Notes under the pieces: generated by a model
Told to the model about the DNA's origin: nothing
Databases searched by the model: none
The model's input: only the letters and a program-made list of their open reading frames with translations
NCBI GenBank assembly: GCA_023396465.1
Contig: JAEWWF010000011.1
Span: 1-18,407 of the forward strand
Direction: 5' to 3'
DNA: 18,407 nt
Source of the DNA: Pseudomonadota bacterium
GTDB taxonomy: Bacteria; Pseudomonadota; Alphaproteobacteria; Rhodospirillales; Rhodospirillaceae
Part shown: positions 13,773 through 18,407 of the stretch, one piece after another
How the letters are laid out: the number at the start of each line of letters is the position of its first letter
How positions within the stretch are numbered: position 1 is the first letter of the stretch
Program-made: the position numbers and the translations under genes

Positions 13773-14237
13773 ATGAAGACCTATTCGGCCAAGCCCGCCG
13801 AGGTGGAAAAGAAGTGGATCCTGATCGACGCCGAGGGCGTCGTTCTGGGCCGCCTCGCCTCGCATGTGGCGAACATCCTGCGTGGCAAGACCAAGGCCAC
13901 CTACACGCCGCACATCGACGTCGGCGACAACGTCATCATCATCAATGCCGAGAAGGTCAAGCTGACCGGCAAGAAGATGACCGACAAGAAGTTTTTCTGG
14001 CACACCGGCCACCCCGGCGGCATCAAGGAACGGACCATGGGTCAGATCCTTGGCGGCCGTTACCCGGAACGGGTGATCGAGAAGGCCGTTGAGCGCATGA
14101 TCCCTCGGGGTCCGCTCGGCCGTGCCCAGATGAAGAAGCTCCGCGTCTATGCCGGCGCCGAGCACCCGCATGAAGCGCAGCAGCCGGAAGTCCTCGACTT
14201 CGCTGCCCGCAACCCGAAGAACAAGAGGAGCGCCTAA
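13773..14237 (+). CDS. rplM: 50S ribosomal protein L13
   Basis: A structural protein of the large ribosomal subunit that binds 23S rRNA early in assembly. The 154-residue length is typical of alphaproteobacterial L13. Hallmarks include the N-terminal KTYSAKPAEVEKKWILIDAE, then VLGRLASHVANILRGK (about 28-43), NAEKVKLTGKK (about 59-69) and the L13 signature region with HPGGIKERTMGQILGGRYPE and VERMIPRGPLGRAQMKKLRVY. The start at 13773 follows a weak GAG SD. It lies behind a strong sigma70 promoter and is 3 bases from rpsI, forming the usual L13-S9 operon. Confidence 0.98.
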   Translation: MKTYSAKPAEVEKKWILIDAEGVVLGRLASHVANILRGKTKATYTPHIDVGDNVIIINAEKVKLTGKKMTDKKFFWHTGHPGGIKERTMGQILGGRYPERVIEKAVERMIPRGPLGRAQMKKLRVYAGAEHPHEAQQPEVLDFAARNPKNKRSA

Positions 14238-14240
14238 CCC

Positions 14241-14717
14241 ATGGCCGAGGAAAAGCTCACCCTCGAAGACCTGAAGGGCGCCCACTCTCCGGTTGCCGAG
14301 TCGCCGAAGTACGAAGCCAAGCGTGACGAACTGGGCCGTTCCTACGGCACCGGCCGCCGCAAGGACGCCGTCGCCCGCGTGTGGGTCAAGCCGGGCACCG
14401 GCAAGATCATCGTCAACGGCCGCGACCTGGCGAACTACTTCCCGCGCCCGGTGCTCCAGATGCTCATCAACCAGCCGTTCCAGGTGGCGAACGTCGCCAA
14501 CCAGTTCGACGTGATGTGCACCGTCTCCGGTGGTGGTCTGTCCGGTCAGGCCGGCGCCCTGCGCCACGGCCTGTCCCGCGCCCTGACCGCCTACGAGCCG
14601 GCCCTGCGCCCGGCCCTGAAGGCCGCCGGCTTCCTGACCCGCGACCCGCGCGCCGTCGAGCGTAAGAAGTACGGCAAGGCCAAGGCCCGCCGCAGCTTCC
14701 AGTTCTCGAAGCGCTGA
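14241..14717 (+). CDS. rpsI: 30S ribosomal protein S9
   Basis: A structural protein of the small subunit whose C-terminal tail reaches the P-site tRNA. The protein has 158 residues against about 130 in E. coli; the excess is an N-terminal extension of about 30 residues, which is usual in Alphaproteobacteria. The core begins near YGTGRRKDAVARVWVKPGTG, continues with FDVMCTVSGGGLSGQAGALRHG, and ends in the invariant ARRSFQFSKR, whose terminal Lys-Arg contacts tRNA. It starts 3 bases after rplM with SD AGAGGAG inside the rplM end, so the two are translationally linked. A clear intrinsic terminator follows. Confidence 0.98.
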   Translation: MAEEKLTLEDLKGAHSPVAESPKYEAKRDELGRSYGTGRRKDAVARVWVKPGTGKIIVNGRDLANYFPRPVLQMLINQPFQVANVANQFDVMCTVSGGGLSGQAGALRHGLSRALTAYEPALRPALKAAGFLTRDPRAVERKKYGKAKARRSFQFSKR

Positions 14718-14742
14718 TCCCCGCGGATCATACGCCCGTTAC

Positions 14743-14781
14743 GGAAGGGCGCCCTCTTGCGGGAGGGCGCCCTTTCGTTTT
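14743..14781 (+). terminator. Intrinsic terminator of rplM-rpsI
   Basis: AAGGGCGCCCTC (14745-14756) and GAGGGCGCCCTT (14763-14774) form a perfect 12-bp stem, extendable by two pairs to 14743/14776, with a 6-base loop. The run TTTT at 14778-14781 follows. It separates the ribosomal operon from argC 55 bases on. Confidence 0.88.
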
Positions 14782-14835
14782 GACTACCCCTGCCAAACCC
14801 GCCCGCGACCTCTCTCTTCAGGGACAGACCGACAC

Positions 14836-15879
14836 ATGAGCGCGAAGACAAAAGTGGCGATCCTCGGCGCCTCCGGCTACACCGGCGCCGAACTGGTGCG
14901 TATCCTGGCGCTGCATCCGCACGTCGAGATGACGGTGCTGACCGCCGACCGCCGCGCCGGCAAGCCCTTCGCCGATGTCTTCCCGCATCTGGCCGGCGTG
15001 GCGCTGCCCGATCTGGTGGCCATCGACCAGGTGGATTGGAGCGGCGTCGATTTCGTGTTCTGCGCCCTGCCGCACGGCACCACCCAGGACGTCATCGCCG
15101 CCCTGCCGGCGCATGTGAAGGTGTGCGACCTGTCGGCCGACTTCCGCCTGCGCGACGTCGATGCCTATGCCACCTGGTACGGCCACGCCCACAAGGCGCC
15201 GGAGTTGCAGAAAGAGGTGGTTTACGGCCTGACCGAACTGTACCGCGAGCAGGTGCGCGCCGCCCGCGTGGTCGCCAACCCCGGCTGCTACCCCACCTCC
15301 GCCCAGCTGCCGCTGATCCCGCTGATCGAGGAAGGGCTGATCGCCGCCGACGGCATCATCGTCGACGCCAAGTCGGGCGTCACCGGCGCCGGCCGGGCGC
15401 CCAAGGAAGGCACCCTCTACAGCGAGGTGACCGAGGGCATCCACGCCTATGGCATCGCCAGCCACCGCCACGCCCCGGAGATCGAGCAGGGCCTGTCCGA
15501 CGCCGCCGGCCGGCCGGTGCTGGTGAACTTCACGCCGCACCTGATGCCCATGGCGCGCGGCATCCTGGCGACCATCTACGTGCAGTGCGCCGCCGGCGCC
15601 ACCGCCGCCGACCTGCGGGCGGCGCTGGCCCGGCGCTATGCCGGCGAACCCTTCGTGCGGGTGCTGGGCGAGGGCCAGGTGCCGGCGACGCGGCACGTGC
15701 GCGGCTCCAACTTCGTGCTGATGAACGCCTTCGACGACCGCCTGCCGGGCCGCGCCATCCTCACCTGCGTCGAGGACAATCTGGTCAAGGGCGCCTCCGG
15801 CCAGGCGGTGCAGAACATGAACGTGATGCTCGGCTTCGAGGAAACCACGGCGCTGCTGCAGCAGCCCATGTTCCCGTAA
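14836..15879 (+). CDS. argC: N-acetyl-gamma-glutamyl-phosphate reductase
   Basis: The third step of arginine biosynthesis: NADPH-dependent reduction of N-acetylglutamyl phosphate to the semialdehyde, in the cytosol. The 347 residues fit the type 1 (long) enzyme. The NADP-binding motif is AILGASGYTGAELVRIL (8-24); CALPHG is at 76-81; the active-site cysteine is Cys151 in VANPGCYPTSAQLPL; GVTGAGR is at 181-187. HRH at 210-212 in the ASHRHAPEI segment includes the catalytic His. The start has AGGGAC about 10 bases upstream. The gene lies just after the rpsI terminator, a position common in Alphaproteobacteria. It is 23 bases from the carbonic-anhydrase-like gene, so a three-gene unit with guaD is likely. 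Confidence 0.97.
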   Translation: MSAKTKVAILGASGYTGAELVRILALHPHVEMTVLTADRRAGKPFADVFPHLAGVALPDLVAIDQVDWSGVDFVFCALPHGTTQDVIAALPAHVKVCDLSADFRLRDVDAYATWYGHAHKAPELQKEVVYGLTELYREQVRAARVVANPGCYPTSAQLPLIPLIEEGLIAADGIIVDAKSGVTGAGRAPKEGTLYSEVTEGIHAYGIASHRHAPEIEQGLSDAAGRPVLVNFTPHLMPMARGILATIYVQCAAGATAADLRAALARRYAGEPFVRVLGEGQVPATRHVRGSNFVLMNAFDDRLPGRAILTCVEDNLVKGASGQAVQNMNVMLGFEETTALLQQPMFP

Positions 15880-15902
15880 GCCCGCCAGGGAGTCCCGCCG
15901 CC

Positions 15903-16457
15903 ATGACCACCCCCGTCGTTTCCGCGCAGAAGCCCGTCATCCTGCCCTGGCAGGGCGTGTGGCCGAAGATCGACGAGACCGTCTTCGTCGCCCCCACCGC
16001 CTGCATCATCGGCGACGTGGAGATCGGCGCCGACAGCAGCATCTGGTTCAACGTCACCGTCCGCGGCGACGTGAATTCCATTCGCATCGGCGCCCGCTCC
16101 AACATCCAGGACGGCAGCGTCATCCACGTTACCCGCCAGAAGCACGAAACGGTGATCGGCGACGACGTGCTGGTCGGCCACATGGCCGTCATCCACGGCT
16201 GCCGCCTGGAAAGCGGCAGCTTCGTCGGCATGGGCGCCACGGTGATGGACGGCGCCGTGGTGGAAGGCGGCGCCATGGTGGCGGCCGGGGCCCTGGTCAG
16301 CCCCGGCAAGGTGGTGAAGGCGGGCCAGCTGTGGGCCGGCACGCCCGCCCGCTACATCCGCGACCTGACGCCCGAGGAACGGGAAAGCCTGCCCAAGGGC
16401 ACCGCCCATTACGCCAACATGGGCCGTCAGTACCGCGAGATGCTGGCGGGGGGTTGA
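15903..16457 (+). CDS. Gamma-carbonic anhydrase family protein (YrdA-like, left-handed beta-helix)
   Basis: A trimeric left-handed beta-helix protein related to the archaeal gamma-carbonic anhydrase Cam. The 184 residues match the length of the YrdA group. The imperfect hexapeptide repeats are visible from about 32 to 140: IGDVEIGADSSIWFN, IRIGARSNIQDGSVIH, VIGDDVLVGHMAVIHGC, FVGMGATVMDGAVV. The metal-binding triad is His75, His93 and His98, with Arg54, Asp56 and Gln69 at the usual neighbouring positions. The start at 15903 has AGGGAG 10 bases upstream; the frame stays open far into argC, but that part has no such character. True carbonic anhydrase activity is not certain, as many bacterial members are uncharacterised or act as acyl-related trimers. 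It sits between argC and guaD, 3 bases from the latter. Confidence 0.93.
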   Translation: MTTPVVSAQKPVILPWQGVWPKIDETVFVAPTACIIGDVEIGADSSIWFNVTVRGDVNSIRIGARSNIQDGSVIHVTRQKHETVIGDDVLVGHMAVIHGCRLESGSFVGMGATVMDGAVVEGGAMVAAGALVSPGKVVKAGQLWAGTPARYIRDLTPEERESLPKGTAHYANMGRQYREMLAGG

Positions 16458-16460
16458 GCC

Positions 16461-16973
16461 ATGGCTGCTCCCCACTCGCCTTCGGGCCAGGATGACACGG
16501 CCGCCGACCACCGCCGCTTCATGCAGCGCGCCATCGACCTGGCGGCGGAGGGCATGCGGGCCGGTGCCGGCGGCCCGTTCGGCTGCGTCATCGTCAAGGA
16601 CGGGGTGATCGTCGGCGAGGGCCACAACGAGGTGGTGACCGGCTGCGACCCCACCGCCCATGCCGAGGTGGTCGCCATCCGCCGGGCGGCGCAGGTGCTC
16701 GGCCGCTTCCACCTGGAAGGCTGCGTCGCCTACACCAGTTGCGAGCCGTGCCCCATGTGTCTGGCGGCGCTCTACTGGGCGCATGTGGAGAAGGTGTTCT
16801 ACGCCGCCGACCGCCACGACGCCGCCGTCGCCGGCTTCGACGACGCTTCCCTTTACCGTGAACTGCTGCTGCCCATGGGCGAACGCGAACTGCCGTTCGG
16901 CCGCCTGATGGGCGAGGAAAGCCGCAAGGTGTTCGAGCAATACATGGCTCTGGAAGGGCGGGTGCCGTACTGA
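16461..16973 (+). CDS. guaD: Guanine deaminase (cytidine deaminase-fold)
   Basis: Hydrolytic deamination of guanine to xanthine and ammonia, part of purine salvage and catabolism, in the cytosol. The 170 residues carry the zinc site: His67 with catalytic Glu69 in PTAHAEVVAIR, and Cys97/Cys100 in TSCEPCPMCLAALYWA. Distinctive GuaD features separate it from the tRNA adenosine deaminase TadA: GGPFGCVIVKDG at 37-48, AVAGFDDASLY at 122-132 (the acidic pair matching Asp114 of the Bacillus subtilis enzyme) and a terminal Tyr170 (GRVPY), equivalent to its C-terminal Tyr156 that completes the swapped active site. The start follows the preceding gene by 3 bases behind a G-rich SD. The N-terminus is about 14 residues longer than that of the Bacillus enzyme. 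A related nucleoside deaminase is the main alternative. Confidence 0.88.
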   Translation: MAAPHSPSGQDDTAADHRRFMQRAIDLAAEGMRAGAGGPFGCVIVKDGVIVGEGHNEVVTGCDPTAHAEVVAIRRAAQVLGRFHLEGCVAYTSCEPCPMCLAALYWAHVEKVFYAADRHDAAVAGFDDASLYRELLLPMGERELPFGRLMGEESRKVFEQYMALEGRVPY

Positions 16974-16983
16974 CGGCACCCGC
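16958..16983. terminator. Hairpin spanning the guaD stop codon, between convergent genes
   Basis: GCGGGTGCCGT (16958-16968) and ACGGCACCCGC (16973-16983) form a perfect 11-bp stem with the 4-base loop ACTG; the TGA stop lies at 16971-16973. The next gene (stop at 17002) comes from the other strand, so the stem may serve both transcripts. No T-run follows on either side, so it would be an atypical terminator or 3'-end stabiliser. Confidence 0.5.
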
Positions 16984-17001
16984 GTTCCTGGTCCAAGTCC
17001 C

Positions 17002-17814
17002 CTACCGCCGCTCCGGCCGGGCGGAGCCGAGCAGGCGCAGCAGCCGGCCCTTGCGGGCGGTGAGGCCGAAGATCACCGCCGCCACCGCCACGAACAGCAC
17101 CGCCACCACCGCCATCACCGGCGTGTAGCCGTAGCGCAGGCTGTTGAAGATCTTGATGGGCAGCGTCTCCACCGTGAAGCCGGCCACCATGTAGGCGACG
17201 ATGTACTCGTTCAGGCTCAGCACGAAGACGAAGGCCAGCCCCGCCAGCACATAGGGCGCCACCGTCGGCAGGATGATGGTGCGGAAGATGGTGCGTTCGT
17301 CGGCGCCGAGGGTGCGGGCCGCCTCCACCTGCTCCGACGACAGGCTGTTGAGGCCGAGGGAGATGTTCACCAGCGGCAGGGTGACGAAGAAGATGCCGTG
17401 GCTGATGATGGTGGCCCAGATCTGGCCGTAGAACCCGACCGTGTTCCAGAAAATGAGGAACCCGAGCGCGGTGATCACCGGCGGCAGCATGAACGGCGCC
17501 ACCCCCAGCAGGAACAGCCCGCGGGCGTAGCGCACGCGGTAGCGCCACAGGAACCACGCCAGCGGCAGCGCGATGGCGACCGACAGCATCGCCGCCCCGC
17601 AGGCGACGATGACGCTGTTCTTCAGCGCGTTCAGCCACGTCGGATCGGTGAACAGCTCGATATACCAGCGGCCGGACAGTCCCTGCGGCGGGAAGGACAG
17701 GCGGCGGCCCTCGTTCAGGCTGACGCCGGCCACCACCACCACCGGCGCCGCCAGGAACAGCGCCAGCAGGCCCATGTAGACGGCGCGGAAGACGCGGGTG
17801 CGGGCATCGGTCAT
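17002..17814 (-). CDS. ABC transporter permease, PotC-like
   Basis: An inner-membrane permease subunit of a binding-protein-dependent ABC importer of the spermidine/putrescine (PotC) subfamily. It has 270 residues with six predicted membrane helices (about 11-32, 64-87, 98-122, 128-150, 184-203, 232-252). The cytoplasmic EAA loop that docks on the ATPase is EQVEAARTLGADERTIFRTI (161-180), with LNEYIVAYMVAGF at 201-213, typical of PotC. The start is ATG 17814, which overlaps the stop of the upstream permease gene as ATGA; a longer opening to 18354 runs inside that gene and is rejected. No downstream ATPase or binding protein is seen; these may lie beyond the window edge. The transported solute cannot be told from the permease; polyamines are the family default. 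Confidence 0.93.
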   Translation of the reverse strand: MTDARTRVFRAVYMGLLALFLAAPVVVVAGVSLNEGRRLSFPPQGLSGRWYIELFTDPTWLNALKNSVIVACGAAMLSVAIALPLAWFLWRYRVRYARGLFLLGVAPFMLPPVITALGFLIFWNTVGFYGQIWATIISHGIFFVTLPLVNISLGLNSLSSEQVEAARTLGADERTIFRTIILPTVAPYVLAGLAFVFVLSLNEYIVAYMVAGFTVETLPIKIFNSLRYGYTPVMAVVAVLFVAVAAVIFGLTARKGRLLRLLGSARPERR

Positions 17815-18407
17815 GACCGGCGGCCTCCTCCGGCCAGCAGGGTGAGGCCGATGAGGGCGAGGCTCACCAGCATCAGGAACACCGCCACGGCGGCGGCGAA
17901 GGGAATGTTGGACTGGTAGATGGCCTGATCGGTGATGAACACCGACAGCGTCCAATGCTGCGGCTGGCCGAGCAACTGCGGCAGGACGTAGACGCCGAGC
18001 GTGAACACGAACACCAGCACCAGCGTCGCCAGGATGGCCTGCCGCAAAGACGGCACCACCACCGTGAGGAAGGTGCGCAGCGGCGAGGCGCCGAGGGTGT
18101 GGGCGGCCTCCGTCACCTCGGGGTCGAGGCGGGTGACGCTCGGGTACAGCACCAGCACCGTGTAGGGAAAGGTGATGAAGCACATGCCAAGCAGCAGGGC
18201 GACGAAACTCGGTGAATAGGCGGTCGGCTGATCGAGCAGGCCAAGCGCCACCAACAGGTTGGAGATGCCGGCCGAGCGCGACAGCAGCGTCGACCACGCG
18301 AAGCCGATGATCACCTCCGACAGCGACAGCACCGACAGGATGAACACCAGCCACAGGGTCTGGCCGCGCGGGCTGAAGCGGGACAGGAACCAGGTGAAGG
18401 GCACCGC
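17811..18407 (-). CDS. ABC transporter permease, PotB-like, N-terminus cut by the window edge
   Basis: The second inner-membrane permease subunit, partner of the PotC-like protein. It continues past the window end. A GTG at 18404 opens the visible frame, but family members are near 280-300 residues with an N-terminal helix and periplasmic loop that are absent here, so GTG is probably internal. About 198 residues are seen, with helices near 17-38, 62-86, 122-145 and 167-190 (numbered from 18404). The EAA loop is PEVTEAAHTLGASPLRTFLT (95-114), and LGVYVLPQLLG follows at 136-146. The 4-base overlap with the next gene indicates translational coupling and a fixed permease pair. Confidence 0.9.
   Translation of the reverse strand, partial: AVPFTWFLSRFSPRGQTLWLVFILSVLSLSEVIIGFAWSTLLSRSAGISNLLVALGLLDQPTAYSPSFVALLLGMCFITFPYTVLVLYPSVTRLDPEVTEAAHTLGASPLRTFLTVVVPSLRQAILATLVLVFVFTLGVYVLPQLLGQPQHWTLSVFITDQAIYQSNIPFAAAVAVFLMLVSLALIGLTLLAGGGRRS

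Noticed and set aside
17815..18354. Extension of the PotC-like permease to a single 450-aa protein
   Set aside because: That part is an out-of-frame reading of the PotB-like gene, and the ATGA overlap fixes the true start at 17814.

Overview
The window is about 70% GC with dense short-gap operons. The rplM-rpsI pair is followed by argC, and S9 carries the long N-terminal extension common in Alphaproteobacteria. Together these point to an alphaproteobacterial chromosome, probably Rhodospirillales-like (Azospirillum or Magnetospirillum relatives). This placement is inferred from protein character and gene order, not from a search. There is no rRNA, tRNA, CRISPR array, IS element or prophage that I can support.

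Left part (1-6620): a truncated LysR regulator on the minus strand faces away from a tight plus-strand catabolic operon. The operon holds a PLP aminotransferase, an AHAS-like thiamine-diphosphate (ThDP) enzyme, an ALDH7/antiquitin-type 2-aminoadipate semialdehyde dehydrogenase (AmaB type) and a DAO-family FAD oxidase resembling L-pipecolate oxidase (AmaA). The intergenic region carries a perfect dyad (739-759), a good candidate LysR operator. The four enzymes can be arranged as pipecolate -> piperideine-6-carboxylate -> 2-aminoadipate -> 2-oxoadipate -> glutarate semialdehyde. The last step, assigned to the ThDP enzyme, is hypothetical.

Middle (6648-13048, all minus strand): a methyl-accepting chemotaxis protein with a periplasmic Cache-type sensor is followed by three unrecognised small genes (58, 190 and 100 aa). 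Next come a 72-aa cysteine-motif protein and a NarL-type two-component pair. The kinase of that pair has a PDZ-like extracytoplasmic segment and a polytopic membrane sensor; kinase and regulator overlap by ATGA. Strong GC hairpins lie between the chemoreceptor and the 58-aa gene and after the 100-aa gene. A dyad precedes the kinase.

Right part (13049-18407): a 724-bp noncoding region holds inverted repeats and a clear sigma70 promoter. It is followed by rplM-rpsI with an intrinsic terminator, then argC, a gamma-carbonic anhydrase and guaD (guanine deaminase), plus strand and closely spaced. Convergent to these, at the window edge, are two PotB/PotC-type ABC transporter permeases, the upstream one truncated.

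Most of the window is recognisable housekeeping or metabolic content. The least explained parts are the ThDP enzyme's role in the amaAB-like operon, the three orphan genes behind the chemoreceptor, and the hairpin-rich region upstream of rplM.
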